Positions 1-8,653 of a stretch of 64,000 bases of DNA are shown here, in pieces (the first letter of the stretch is position 1; every line of letters begins with the position of its first letter). Source of the stretch: Tessaracoccus rhinocerotis (GTDB taxonomy: Bacteria > Actinomycetota > Actinomycetes > Propionibacteriales > Propionibacteriaceae); NCBI RefSeq assembly GCF_007197885.1, contig NZ_VKKG01000003.1:248001-312000 (forward strand), given 5' to 3'. The notes under the pieces are model-generated. The model saw only the letters and a list, made by a program, of their open reading frames with translations. It ran no database searches and had not been told where the DNA came from. The translations under genes were made by a program, and so were the position numbers.

Positions 1-1095
1 ATCGTGCCCGGCCAGGGTGAGTACGTGGACCCGGAGTTCTACGGGCCCGGCGGGCGACGTCGGATCCGGGGCTACGCCACCGACATCATCACCGACCTCG
101 GCATCGACTTCCTCGACAACCGGGACCCTGAGCGGCCGTTCGCGCTGCTGGTGCACCACAAGGCGCCGCACCGGCCGTGGGTGCCGGACCCGAAGCACTC
201 GGAGCTCTACCCCGTTGGATCCATCCCGGAGCCGGAGACGATGTGGGACACGCACGAGTCGATGTCCGACGTGGTCAAGGGCGTGCGGATGACAATCGCT
301 GACGACCTCACCGAGACCGACATCAAGGAGACCGTGCCCGCCGACCTGCTCGGGGAGGACAAGCGGCGCGAACGCGCGTCCTGGAAGTACCAGCGCTACA
401 TGCGTGACTACCTGCAGACCATCCAGTCGATCGACGACAACGTCGGCCGGCTGCTCGACCACCTCGAAGCCGAGGGCCTGGCTGAGGACACCATCGTCGT
501 CTACGCCTCTGACCAGGGCTTCTTCCTGGGGGACCACGGCTGGTTCGACAAGCGCCTCATGTTCGACGAGTCGCTGACCATGCCGATGCTGCTGCGGTGG
601 CCCGCCGAGGTACCCGCCGGCACCCGCGTGGACGCGATGATCACCAACGTCGACTTCGCGGCGACGTTCCTGGACATGTGCGGGCTCGACGTCTCGGCCG
701 AGCTGCCCGCGAACCAGGGCACGAGCTTCCGGCCGCTGCTGCGGGGCGAGGACGTCGACGGCTGGCGCGACGCGGTCTACTACCGCTACTGGGAACACGA
801 CGACCCCAACCACGCCGCCCCCGCCCACTACGGGATCCGCACGCGCACCCACAAGTACATCCACTACTACAACGACGGGTTGGGCTCACCCGGGTCGTCG
901 GATCGCATAATGCCGGAGGAGTTCGAGCTCTACGACCTGGTGGCGGATCCTGCGGAACTGGTCAACGTCGCCGACGACCCCGCCTACGTCGACGTGCTCG
1001 CGGACCTTCGCCGTCGGCTGGCCGAGCTCCAGGCTGAGTACGGCGACGAGCCGTACCGCGGCCCGGACACGCCCCGCCTGGACTGGAGCGTCTAG
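1..1095 (+). CDS. Sulfatase, C-terminal part (5' end cut by window)
   Basis: The open frame runs in from the window edge, so the N-terminus with the CxPxR formylglycine motif is missing. About 364 codons remain of a family normally near 480-500 residues. The part seen carries the type I (S1) sulfatase core: an HHKAPHRPW segment, a central DDNVGRLLDHLE helix, and YASDQGFFLGDHGWFDKR, which holds the Asp-Gln metal ligands and the downstream Lys. It ends with a family-typical C-terminal subdomain (LYDLVADPAELVNVADDP). It hydrolyses a sulfate ester, but the substrate (sulfated glycan or small molecule) cannot be told from this half. Its TAG stop overlaps the stop codon of the convergent small gene. 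No signal peptide can be judged because the start lies outside. Confidence 0.9.
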   Translation: MVPGQGEYVDPEFYGPGGRRRIRGYATDIITDLGIDFLDNRDPERPFALLVHHKAPHRPWVPDPKHSELYPVGSIPEPETMWDTHESMSDVVKGVRMTIADDLTETDIKETVPADLLGEDKRRERASWKYQRYMRDYLQTIQSIDDNVGRLLDHLEAEGLAEDTIVVYASDQGFFLGDHGWFDKRLMFDESLTMPMLLRWPAEVPAGTRVDAMITNVDFAATFLDMCGLDVSAELPANQGTSFRPLLRGEDVDGWRDAVYYRYWEHDDPNHAAPAHYGIRTRTHKYIHYYNDGLGSPGSSDRIMPEEFELYDLVADPAELVNVADDPAYVDVLADLRRRLAELQAEYGDEPYRGPDTPRLDWSV

Positions 1096-1526
1096 GCCTG
1101 CGTGCCGCCCCCATCTGAAAGGCTGGGCGGCTTGGCGAGTGAGACCAGGTGTTCGTTCACCTGGCGCAGCACCTCGGTGGCCTCTGCGGTGAGGGCCTTC
1201 ATCGCCTTCTTCCGGGAGGCCCCGTCGTTGGCCGACCACGCGAGCTCCCCGCGCATGCGTAGCGTCTTGGTCAGGGCGCGCCACGAGTCGGGCTCCGACG
1301 CGTCGGGGAAGTTCTCCTCGACGGCGTCCGCGCACGCCTCGATCGCCGTCAGCTTCCCGTCGAACCGGATCTTGGGGTTCTCGGAGTTGGTGGCGGTCTT
1401 GATCTTGTTGATGGTGGCGTTCAGACCGTCGGAGAGTTGGGGGTTGTCCCGCAGCGCGCCGAGGATCGTCACCGTGGTGGCGACGACGGCTCCGGCGGCC
1501 TTGAGGATGGTCGATGCGTTGGCCAT
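1092..1526 (-). CDS. Hypothetical protein, 144 aa
   Basis: The product is a small, mainly helical, charged protein of no family I recognise. The first about 25 residues (ANASTILKAAGAVVATTVTI) are hydrophobic and could form one membrane helix or part of a helical bundle; the rest is acidic/basic helix with no Cys motif. The ATG at 1526 is the only good start. The gene is convergent with the sulfatase and the two stop codons overlap (1092-1095), leaving no room for a terminator between them. Upstream it faces a repeat patch. The strand and frame are supported by typical high-GC third positions. Function is unknown. Confidence 0.6.
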   Translation of the reverse strand: MANASTILKAAGAVVATTVTILGALRDNPQLSDGLNATINKIKTATNSENPKIRFDGKLTAIEACADAVEENFPDASEPDSWRALTKTLRMRGELAWSANDGASRKKAMKALTAEATEVLRQVNEHLVSLAKPPSLSDGGGTQA

Positions 1527-1555
1527 CCACCAATGGTATGCGGGACGGAACCACG

Positions 1556-1737
1556 GTTGGTCGAGTCAGACTCCGTTGGTCGAGTAGCTCGCTCTGGCGA
1601 GCGTAACCCTGTTGGTCGAGTAGCTCGCTCTGGCGAGCGTGTCGAGACCGAACTCCGTTGGTCGAGTAGCTCGCGCTGGCGAGCGTGTCGAGACCTGAGG
1701 AGTGGGTCGTGGTCTCGACACGGGCGCGGGGCGCCCT
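1556..1737. repeat. REP-like intergenic repeat patch (GGTCGAGTAGCTCG family)
   Basis: Several partial copies of one imperfect inverted repeat lie side by side. Each begins GTTGGTCGAGTAGCTCG, has a self-complementary CTCGCTCTGGCGAGCG core and ends GTGTCGAGACC, and reverse-orientation arms (GGTCTCGACAC, CTACTCGACCAG) follow. The same family recurs at 8654-8750, 14353-14387, 39037-39075 and 43565-43943. No gene is seen here. Confidence 0.8.
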
Positions 1738-1738
1738 A

Positions 1739-1818
1739 CTCGACCAGCGGGGATGCCGGCCGCGGTCTCGACCAGCGGGGATGCGGGCCGCGGTCTCGAC
1801 CAGCGGGGATGCGGGCGA
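1739..1818. repeat. 28-bp tandem repeat, almost three units
   Basis: Three head-to-tail copies with a 28-bp period start at 1739, 1767 and 1795; the third is slightly short. Each contains CTCGACCAGCGGGGATGC followed by a GGCCGCGGT spacer. They look like an amplified right arm of the adjacent REP-like element. The block sits directly after the stop codon of the histidine phosphatase gene. There are too few units and no unique spacers, so it is not a CRISPR. Confidence 0.75.
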
Positions 1819-1822
1819 GGCG

Positions 1823-2419
1823 TCAGAACCAGTCGGCGACGTGGTCGCCCCAGCGCTCGATGCGCCAACCGTCCGAGGTGGACCCGGTCATGGTGATCCA
1901 CTGGGTGTTCGCCAGTGCCGGGGCAGTCTCGCGGCTCCAGTTGGGGTCCTGGGTGATGGCCCACACGCGCAGGGCGGCGCCGTGGCTGACGACGGCGACG
2001 CGCTCGTGTCCCTCCTCCTCGATCTGTGCGATCGCGGTGTCGAAGCGGTGCAGGAACTCGCGGGCGGACTCGCCGCCCTCGAGCTTGGCGTCGAGGTTCT
2101 CCGGCGACCAGCTCTCCAGCATGCCGACGTAGGTGGTCCAGTCCGGGCTCATCTCGTGCACTCCCGCGGAGATCTCGTGGATGCCGTCGAGCACCGAGAC
2201 CTGCAGCCCGCGCCGCCCGACCAGGGGCTCGGCCGTCTGCTGGGCCCGGGTGAGGGTGGAGACGAACACGGCGTCGATCTCCTCGTGCGCGATCGCCTCG
2301 GCGAGGGCGTGCGCCTGCTCCACCCCGCGCTCGGTCAGCGGCAGCCCCGGAACGGCGGTGTCCAGCAGTCTGTCAACGTTGGCCTGGGTCTCCCCGTGGC
2401 GGATGAGGATGAGTCGCAT
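1823..2419 (-). CDS. Histidine phosphatase family protein
   Basis: This is a histidine phosphatase/phosphoglycerate mutase-like enzyme of 198 residues. The N-terminus reads MRLILIRHGETQAN with the catalytic RHGE motif at residues 7-10. A second Arg and Glu follow (STLTRAQQTAEPL), and VSHGAALR near residue 145 supplies the second catalytic His. The start at 2419 is chosen over an upstream GTG/ATG extension because the RHG motif must lie close to the N-terminus, and a TAGGCT -10 box sits seven bases upstream, which suggests a leaderless mRNA. The substrate is not predictable; members include phosphoglycerate mutases, cobalamin or sugar phosphatases and broad-range phosphatases. It is divergent from xdhA. 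Confidence 0.9.
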   Translation of the reverse strand: MRLILIRHGETQANVDRLLDTAVPGLPLTERGVEQAHALAEAIAHEEIDAVFVSTLTRAQQTAEPLVGRRGLQVSVLDGIHEISAGVHEMSPDWTTYVGMLESWSPENLDAKLEGGESAREFLHRFDTAIAQIEEEGHERVAVVSHGAALRVWAITQDPNWSRETAPALANTQWITMTGSTSDGWRIERWGDHVADWF

Positions 2420-2426
2420 GGCTCCA

Positions 2427-2432
2427 AGCCTA
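2427..2432 (-). promoter_or_regulatory. -10 box for the histidine phosphatase gene, probably leaderless
   Basis: TAGGCT on the minus strand lies seven bases before the ATG at 2419, so transcription would begin at or next to the A of the start codon. No Shine-Dalgarno sequence fits between them. Confidence 0.5.
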
Positions 2433-2488
2433 GCCAGCGGCGGCAAGCGGGAGTCACCGGATTCCTTCCGGGATCGGGCGGGCACGCG

Positions 2489-2494
2489 TAGTCT
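2489..2494 (+). promoter_or_regulatory. Possible -10 box for the xdh operon
   Basis: TAGTCT ends eight bases before the ATG at 2503 and two bases before an in-frame GTG at 2497. No ribosome binding site is visible, so a leaderless xdhA mRNA starting at 2503 is plausible. This spacing argues for the ATG rather than the GTG. Confidence 0.4.
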
Positions 2495-2502
2495 CGGTGA
2501 CT

Positions 2503-3942
2503 ATGACGCAGACGGGCGTCGAGGTCCTCGTCAACGGCCGACGCAGGACCGCAGCCGACGCGTATCCGCACACCAGCGCCCTCGAATGGCTCCGGGGGCT
2601 GGGACTGACGGCCGCGAAGGAGGGCTGCGCCGAGGGGGAGTGCGGCGCCTGCGCCGTCCTGGTGGCCCGACCCGACGGCGATGGCGGCACGCGCTGGACC
2701 GCCGTCAACTCCTGCCTGGTGCCGGTCCTGGCGCTCGAGGGCCAGGAGGTCGTCACCGCCGAGGGCCTCGGCGCGCCCGACGCCCTCCACCCGACCCAGC
2801 GCGAGCTGGCGACTCGGGGCGGTTCGCAGTGCGGCTTCTGCACGCCGGGCTTCGTGTGCTCCATGGCCGCCGAGTACTACCGCACCGACCGCGAACCGAC
2901 GTCGAACCCGGACGCCGAGACCGGCCCGAACGGCTTCGACCTGCACGCACTCGGCGGCAACCTGTGCCGTTGCACCGGCTACCGGCCGATCCGCGAGGCC
3001 GCGGACGCGCTGGGCTTCCCGTCCGCCGACGACCCCCTCGCGCAGCGTCGCGCACTCCCGGCGCCGCCGACGAGCACCGGCAGGCACAGCGGCGAACAGG
3101 GCGAGTACGTCCGTCCCCAGAGCCTGACCGAGGCGCTCGAACTGCTCGCCGAGCGGCCGGACGCCCGCGTCGTCGCCGGAGCAACCGACTGGGGAGTCGA
3201 GGTCAACCTGCGCCACAGCCGCGCCCCGGTGCTGCTCGCCCTCGACCACCTGCCCGAGCTGCGCAGGCTGACGGTGCGGGACGACTGGATAGAGATCGGG
3301 GCGGCGCTCAGCCTGTCCGACGTCGAACGCGGCCTGGCCGGCGCCGTGCCGCTGCTGGCCGAGGTTTTCCCACAGTTCGCCTCCCGCCTCATCCGCAACG
3401 CCGCCACCCTCGGCGGGAACCTCGGCACCGCCTCCCCGATCGGCGACGCCGCCCCGGCGCTGCTGGCCCTCGACGCGACGCTGGTGCTGGCCGCGCGCGA
3501 CGGTGAGCGGCAGGTCCCGCTCGCCGAGTACTTCACCGGCTACCGCGAGACCGTCCTGCGGAAGGGAGAGCTGATCCGGGCCGTGCGGGTGCCGCAGCCG
3601 CAGCCCGCCGCCACCATGTTCCTGAAGGTGGCCAAGCGCCGCTTCGACGACATCTCCTCGGTGGCCGTCGCGATCGGCGCGGACTTCAGCAACGGGAAGG
3701 TGTCCCGGGTAAGGATCGGACTGGGCGGGGTGGCAGCCACCCCCATCAGGGCCACCACCGTCGAGGACCACCTCACGGGCCGACCCTGGGACGCCACGAC
3801 GGTGCGGGCGGCGGCAGAGTTGATGGCCGGAGAGGGGACACCGCTCGACGACCACCGCGCCAGCTCGCACTACCGCAGCGCCATGCTGCGCCAGGCCCTG
3901 CTCCGGTTCCACGCCGCCCACCCGTCGGGGGAACGACCATGA
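2503..3942 (+). CDS. xdhA: Xanthine dehydrogenase small subunit (2Fe-2S and FAD domains)
   Basis: This 479-residue electron-transfer subunit passes electrons from the molybdenum centre to NAD+ during hypoxanthine/xanthine oxidation. The N-terminal plant-type ferredoxin motif is CAEGECGACAVL (residues about 43-54). The helical second 2Fe-2S domain has CGFCTPGF and NLCRCTGYRPI. The FAD-binding domain follows with VVAGATDWGVEV and ATLGGNLGTASPIGD. The start is ATG 2503; a GTG two codons upstream is possible. The stop overlaps the ATG of xdhB by four bases (ATGA), so they are one operon. Length is usual for the fused FeS-FAD subunit (XdhA in the bacterial two-subunit scheme). Confidence 0.95.
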   Translation: MTQTGVEVLVNGRRRTAADAYPHTSALEWLRGLGLTAAKEGCAEGECGACAVLVARPDGDGGTRWTAVNSCLVPVLALEGQEVVTAEGLGAPDALHPTQRELATRGGSQCGFCTPGFVCSMAAEYYRTDREPTSNPDAETGPNGFDLHALGGNLCRCTGYRPIREAADALGFPSADDPLAQRRALPAPPTSTGRHSGEQGEYVRPQSLTEALELLAERPDARVVAGATDWGVEVNLRHSRAPVLLALDHLPELRRLTVRDDWIEIGAALSLSDVERGLAGAVPLLAEVFPQFASRLIRNAATLGGNLGTASPIGDAAPALLALDATLVLAARDGERQVPLAEYFTGYRETVLRKGELIRAVRVPQPQPAATMFLKVAKRRFDDISSVAVAIGADFSNGKVSRVRIGLGGVAATPIRATTVEDHLTGRPWDATTVRAAAELMAGEGTPLDDHRASSHYRSAMLRQALLRFHAAHPSGERP

Positions 3943-6278
3943 CCGCCACCCTGGGGCGCACGGGCCACGACGGCGTCGGCGCTGCGGTGCCGCACGAGAG
4001 CGCCGTCGGCCACGTCACCGGGGCGGCCCTGTTCACCGACGACCTCGTCGGCCGCCTGCGCGACGTCCTGCACGCCTGGCCCGTGCAGGCGCCCCACGCC
4101 CACGCCCGGGTGACCGGCCTCGACACCACGCCCGCCACCGTCGTCCCCGGCGTGGTCAGGGTCCTCACGGCCGCCGACGTCCCGGGCAGCAACGACTCGG
4201 GGACCAAGGGGGACGAGCCCCTGTTCCCCGACGAGGTGATGTACCACTCGCAGGCGGTTGCCTGGGTGCTCGGCGAGACCCTCGAGGCCGCCCGCCGGGG
4301 CGCGGAGGCGGTGGTGGTGGACTACGTCGCGCTGCCGTCGCTGGTGACCATCGAGGAGGCCATCACCGCGGACAGCTTCCAGGGCGCCCAACCCGTCATG
4401 CAGCGGGGCGACGCCGCGGCCGCCCTCGCCGCCAGCCCGCACGTGTTCCGCGGCGAGTTCTCCTTCGGTGGACAGGAGCACTTCTACCTGGAGACGCAGG
4501 TGAGCCTCGCCGTCGTCGACGAGGCGGGGCAGGTCTTCGTCCAGTGCAGCACGCAGCACCCGTCGGAGACACAGGAGATCGTCGCGCACGTGCTGGGGCT
4601 GCGTTCGCACGAGGTGACCGTGCAGTGCCTGCGGATGGGCGGCGGGTTCGGCGGGAAGGAGATGCAGCCCCACGGCTTCGCCGCCGTCGCGGCGCTCGGC
4701 GCCCGGCTCACCGGCAGGCCCGTGAGGGTGCGGCTGAACCGCACCCAGGACATCACGATGACCGGCAAGCGGCACCCGTTCCACGCCACGTGGGAGGCCG
4801 GCTTCGACGACGACGGCCGCATCCTCGCCCTCGAGGCCACGCTCACCTCGGACGGCGGCTGAAGCCTCGACCTGTCCGAGCCCGTCCTGCTGCGCGCGAT
4901 GTGCCACGTCGACAACGCCTACTTCGTGCCCGACATCCGCGTGCACGGGCGCATCGCGCGCACCAACAAGACCTCCCAGACCGCCTTCCGCGGCTTCGGC
5001 GGGCCGCAGGGGATGCTGGTGCTCGAGGACGTCATCGGACGGGTCGCGCCCCGGCTCGGGCTCCGCCCCGACGTCGTGCGTCGTCGGAACCTGTACTCCG
5101 ACGGCCAGACCACGCCCTACGGGCAGGAGGTCCGGCACGCCCACCGGATGTCCCAGATCTGGGACACCCTCGCGAGCACCAGCGACCTCGCCGCGCGACA
5201 GGCCGAGGTGGCCGCCTTCAACGCCGCCGAGCCGCACCGCAAGCGAGGGATAGCGATCACGCCGGTGAAGTTCGGGATCTCCTTCACCCTCACCACCTAC
5301 AACCAGGCCGGCGCGCTGGTGCTGGTCTACAAGGACGGCTCCGTGCTGGTCAACCACGGCGGCACCGAGATGGGCCAGGGCCTGCACACCAAGATGCGGC
5401 AGGTCGCAGCCAGTGCCCTCGGCGTGCCGCTGGCGACGATCCGGCTCGCGCCCACCCGCACCGACAAGGTGCCCAACACCTCAGCCACGGCCGCCAGTTC
5501 CGGCTCCGACCTCAACGGTGCCGCGGTCCAGAACGCCTGCACCGACCTGCGCGAGCGCCTCGCCGTAGTGGCCGCCGACATGCTCGGCACCCGCCCCGCG
5601 GAGGTGCGCTTCGTCGACGGCGCCGTCAGCACGGACGCCGACCACCGGCCCGCGCTCACCTTCGCCGACGTCGTCGCCCAGGCCTACGTCCGCCGCGTCC
5701 AGCTCTCGGCCACCGGCTTCCACCGCACCGAGGGACTCCACTGGGACACCACCCGCGTGCACGGCAACCCGTTCAAGTACTTCGCCTATGGCGCCGCCGT
5801 CGCGGAGGTGGAGGTGGACGGCTTCACCGGCGCCAACCGGGTGCTGCGCGTGGACGTGCTCCACGACGTCGGGAACAGCCTCTCGCCGCTGGTGGACCGT
5901 GGGCAGGTCGAGGGCGGGTTCGTGCAGGGGGTCGGGTGGCTGACCCTGGAGGAGTTGCGCTGGGACACCTCGGACGGACCCGGCCGGGGCCGACTGACCA
6001 CGCAGGCGGCCAGCACCTACAAGCTGCCGAGCTTCTCCGAACTGCCGGAGGTGTTCAACGTCGACTTCCACGCGGATGCCGCCGAGCCCGCCGTCGTCCA
6101 CGGCTCCAAGGCGGTGGGGGAGCCGCCGCTGATGCTCGCGTTCAGCGTCCGGGAGGCGCTGCGGCAGGCGTGCGCGGCCTTCGGTCCAGACGGCACGACG
6201 GTGGACCTCGGCTGCCCCTCCACCCCGGAGGCGGTCTTCTGGGCGATCGAGGCCGCCCGCAACTCCGGCGGTGCGTGA
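3939..6278 (+). pseudogene. xdhB: Xanthine dehydrogenase molybdopterin-binding subunit with in-frame TGA
   Basis: The frame encodes a full-length (780-codon) molybdenum-binding subunit interrupted by one TGA at 4860-4862, codon 308. Homology continues without shift on both sides: upstream GGGFGGKEMQPHGFAAVAAL, downstream SLDLSEPVLLRAMCHVDNAY, then TAFRGFGGPQG and the catalytic Glu in KAVGEPPLMLAF (residue about 728). In related proteins this position is usually aromatic (DGGW/YSLDLS), so a single TGG-to-TGA change is the simplest explanation. An internal ATG at 4899 could only restart a fragment lacking the first third. xdhA upstream and xdhC downstream (TGATG overlap at 6276-6280) are intact. 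Options are a recent nonsense mutation, a base-calling error or readthrough; the gene should be treated as broken until checked. Confidence 0.85.
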
Positions 6279-7117
6279 TGGACTGGATCAGGGCCCTCGA
6301 CACGCTCCGGGACCAGGGCCACCCGGCCGTCCTGGTCACCCTCACCGACGTCCACGGCCACGCCCCGCGGGATCCGGGCGCCAAGCTCGTGGTCTCCGCC
6401 ATCGGCCGGTGGGGCAGCGTCGGTGGCGGCAACCTCGAGGCCGGCGCCGTCGCCCGGGCCGAGGCGATGCTCCGCGAAGGGCTGACCCGGCCGGAGTTCC
6501 TCGAGTTCGGGCTGAACGAGCACGTCCCCACCGTCCACGGCCGGCAGTGCTGCGGCGGCAGGGTGCAACTGCTGCTGGAGCCCGTGCCGGTGCGCCCGAC
6601 GGTGGCCGTCTTCGGGCTGGGCCACGTAGGCTACGAGGTGGCCCGGATCGTCTCCCGGCTGGACGTGCAGCTCCACCTGGTCGACACCCGCTCCGGCGTG
6701 CTCACCGCGGAGCAGGAGGCAGACCTGCGAACGGGCCCGGCCCGGATCTGGCGGCACCAGCCGCTGGTGCCGGAGGCCGTGCTCGAGCTCCTGCCCGCCG
6801 GCAGCCACCTGGTGGTGCTCACCCATGACCACGCCGAGGACATGGCCATCTGCGACGCTGTGCTGCGCCGCCCGGGGTGGGGCAGCGTCGGCCTGATCGG
6901 GTCGACCGCGAAGTGGGCCAGGTTCCGGATGCGCCTGCAGCAGGCGGGCCACCCCGCCGTCGCCGTCGACCGGATCCGGTGTCCGATGGGCCTGCCCGGG
7001 ATCGAGGGCAAGGCGCCGGCGGTGATCGCGATCTCGGTGGTCGCGGAGCTGGCCCGGACGTGGGTGGCCGCCGGCGTCGAGCCCTCCGAGCCGGTCCGAC
7101 GCCCCTCCGTCGGCTAG
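6278..7117 (+). CDS. xdhC: XdhC family molybdenum cofactor maturation protein
   Basis: XdhC binds the molybdenum cofactor, supports its sulfuration and inserts it into XdhB. This 279-residue protein has the N-terminal XdhC/CoxI domain (LVTLTDVHGHAPRDPGAKLVVS and SVGGGNLEA), a Cys-Cys pair in HGRQCCGGRVQLLLEP around residues 86-97, and a C-terminal Rossmann-type domain starting VAVFGLGHVGYEVARI. Near the end, GLIGSTAKWARFR and CPMGLPGIEGKAPAVIAIS are family hallmarks. The ATG overlaps the xdhB stop by one base. The gene is intact although its client xdhB has an internal stop. Confidence 0.93.
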   Translation: MDWIRALDTLRDQGHPAVLVTLTDVHGHAPRDPGAKLVVSAIGRWGSVGGGNLEAGAVARAEAMLREGLTRPEFLEFGLNEHVPTVHGRQCCGGRVQLLLEPVPVRPTVAVFGLGHVGYEVARIVSRLDVQLHLVDTRSGVLTAEQEADLRTGPARIWRHQPLVPEAVLELLPAGSHLVVLTHDHAEDMAICDAVLRRPGWGSVGLIGSTAKWARFRMRLQQAGHPAVAVDRIRCPMGLPGIEGKAPAVIAISVVAELARTWVAAGVEPSEPVRRPSVG

Positions 7118-7131
7118 CCGGTTGCCGGCGC

Positions 7132-7147
7132 CTCGGCCATGGCCGAG
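7132..7147. terminator. Possible terminator hairpin after xdhC
   Basis: CTCGGCCATGGCCGAG is a perfect 16-base palindrome 14 bases after the xdhC stop and can fold with a CATG loop. It has no U-tract, so it may be a Rho-assisted or weak terminator. Confidence 0.35.
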
Positions 7148-7178
7148 CGACGGCCGGGTAACGATTGCATAACGTCGT

Positions 7179-7245
7179 GAGAGCGCTCTCTTGACGATGC
7201 AGTGATGTTCGGGTTACGGTTCGTGCAGCGTGAGGGAGCGCTCTC
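7179..7245 (+). promoter_or_regulatory. Promoter with two CelR/CebR-type LacI operators
   Basis: GAGAGCGCTCTC (7179-7190, perfect palindrome) sits directly before a -35 TTGACG (7191-7196). A -10 TACGGT (7215-7220) follows after an 18-base spacer, and GGGAGCGCTCTC lies just downstream at 7234-7245. Both sites match the core of the actinobacterial cellobiose operator TGGGAGCGCTCCCA, known from CelR/CebR regulons. Operators on both sides of the promoter, with centres about 55 bases apart, would give strong repression. Confidence 0.75.
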
Positions 7246-7276
7246 TCGCATTCGTCCAGCACCACAAGGAAGTGAC

Positions 7277-8638
7277 GTGAACACCAACCGACGCACACGT
7301 TTCGCCGCTGCCGTCTCCGGACTAGCGGCCCTCTCTCTCCTCGTCTCGGCCTGCTCAGGCCCGGCCGCCGGCGAGACCGAGGAACCCAACGACACCAACA
7401 CCACCACCGGCGAGAACGGCGGGACGGGCGAGGAGATCACCCTCACCGTCACCACGTTCGGCACCATGGGCCTCGATGACCTCTACGCGCAGTACGAGGA
7501 GGCCAACCCCGGCATCAAGATCGAGGCCACCAACATCGACACCGGCGGCAACGCGCTGACCGACTGGCAGACCAAGCAGGCCTCGGGCGCGGGTCTCCCC
7601 GACGTCCAGGCCGTCGAGGAGGGTTGGCTGTCGAAGGTCATGACCGTCAGCGACTCCTTCACCGACCTGCGCGAGTACGGCGCCGACGACATCTCCGGCA
7701 ACTGGGTGGACTGGAAGGTCGCCCAGGCCACCGACGCCGAGGGCCGCATCATCGGCTACGGCACCGACATCGGCCCGCAGGGCCTGTGCTTCAACGGCTC
7801 GCTGCTCGAAGAGGCCGGCCTGGCCTCGGACCGTGAGGGCTTCGCAGAGCTCCTCGGCGGCGACGACGCCACCTGGGAGAACTTCTTCGACGTCGGTCGC
7901 CAGTACCACGAGGCCACCGGCAAGTCCTGGTACGACCAGTCCGGCTTCGTCTGGAACGCCATGGTCAACCAGCTCGAGGAGGGCTACTACACCGCCGACG
8001 GCGAGCTGAACATCGTCGACAACCAGGAACTGAAGGACCGCTGGACGCTGCTGGCCAACGCCGCGGCCGACGGCCTCTCGGACAACCAGACCCAGTGGGA
8101 CTGGGGCGGCGGCCAGGCCTTCGTCGACGGCTCCTTCGCCGTCGCCGTTTGCCCCGGCTGGATGCTCGGTGTCATCAAGGGCCAGATCGAGGCCGGCGGC
8201 GGCGACGCCTCCACCGGCTGGGACTTCGCCGACGTCTTCCCCGGCGGCCCCGCCAACTGGGGCGGCACCTTCCTGACCGTGCCCACCACCTCGGAGCACC
8301 CGGCCGAGGCCGCAGCGCTGGCCGAGTGGCTGACCGCCGCGGAGCAGCAGGTCGCAGCCTTCCAGGCCGCCGGCACCTTCCCGAGCAACCTCGAGGCACA
8401 GCAGGACCCCGGTGTCACCGGCCAGAGCGAACTGACGGCAACGTTCAACGACGCCCCCGTCGGTGAGATCCTCGGCTCCCGCGCCGAGGGTGTCCACGCC
8501 CAGTTCAAGGGTCCGGACGACTCCGTGATCCAGGAACAGGTCTTCGGAGCTGCCGTCAAGGAGATCGACGCCGGCGAGACCGACGCCGAGGCCTCCTGGA
8601 ACACCGCCGTCGAGCTGCTCGACACGATCGTCGGCTGA
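7277..8638 (+). CDS. Sugar ABC transporter substrate-binding lipoprotein (cellobiose/beta-glucoside type)
   Basis: This extracellular sugar-binding lipoprotein of 453 residues belongs to the family 1 solute-binding proteins. The GTG start at 7277 is set by the AAGGA six bases upstream and by the signal peptide: basic NRRTR, a hydrophobic stretch, then lipobox LVSAC with Cys26 as lipid anchor, followed by a Ser/Thr/Glu/Gly-rich linker. The mature part begins LTVTTFGTMGLDDLYAQYEE. It precedes two permease genes and a GH1 beta-glucosidase and is controlled by two CelR-type operators, so cellobiose or short beta-glucosides are the likely ligands (inference from context). A REP-like inverted repeat separates it from the first permease. 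Confidence 0.88.
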   Translation: MNTNRRTRFAAAVSGLAALSLLVSACSGPAAGETEEPNDTNTTTGENGGTGEEITLTVTTFGTMGLDDLYAQYEEANPGIKIEATNIDTGGNALTDWQTKQASGAGLPDVQAVEEGWLSKVMTVSDSFTDLREYGADDISGNWVDWKVAQATDAEGRIIGYGTDIGPQGLCFNGSLLEEAGLASDREGFAELLGGDDATWENFFDVGRQYHEATGKSWYDQSGFVWNAMVNQLEEGYYTADGELNIVDNQELKDRWTLLANAAADGLSDNQTQWDWGGGQAFVDGSFAVAVCPGWMLGVIKGQIEAGGGDASTGWDFADVFPGGPANWGGTFLTVPTTSEHPAEAAALAEWLTAAEQQVAAFQAAGTFPSNLEAQQDPGVTGQSELTATFNDAPVGEILGSRAEGVHAQFKGPDDSVIQEQVFGAAVKEIDAGETDAEASWNTAVELLDTIVG

Positions 8639-8653
8639 CTTGCGCTGAAATTC

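Noticed and set aside
1739..1818. CRISPR array
   Set aside because: The repeats are directly adjacent with no unique spacers, and no cas genes are present.
4860..4900. Selenocysteine insertion at the xdhB TGA
   Set aside because: The position is not at the molybdenum site, relatives have an aromatic residue there, and no convincing hairpin of SECIS type follows within the needed distance.
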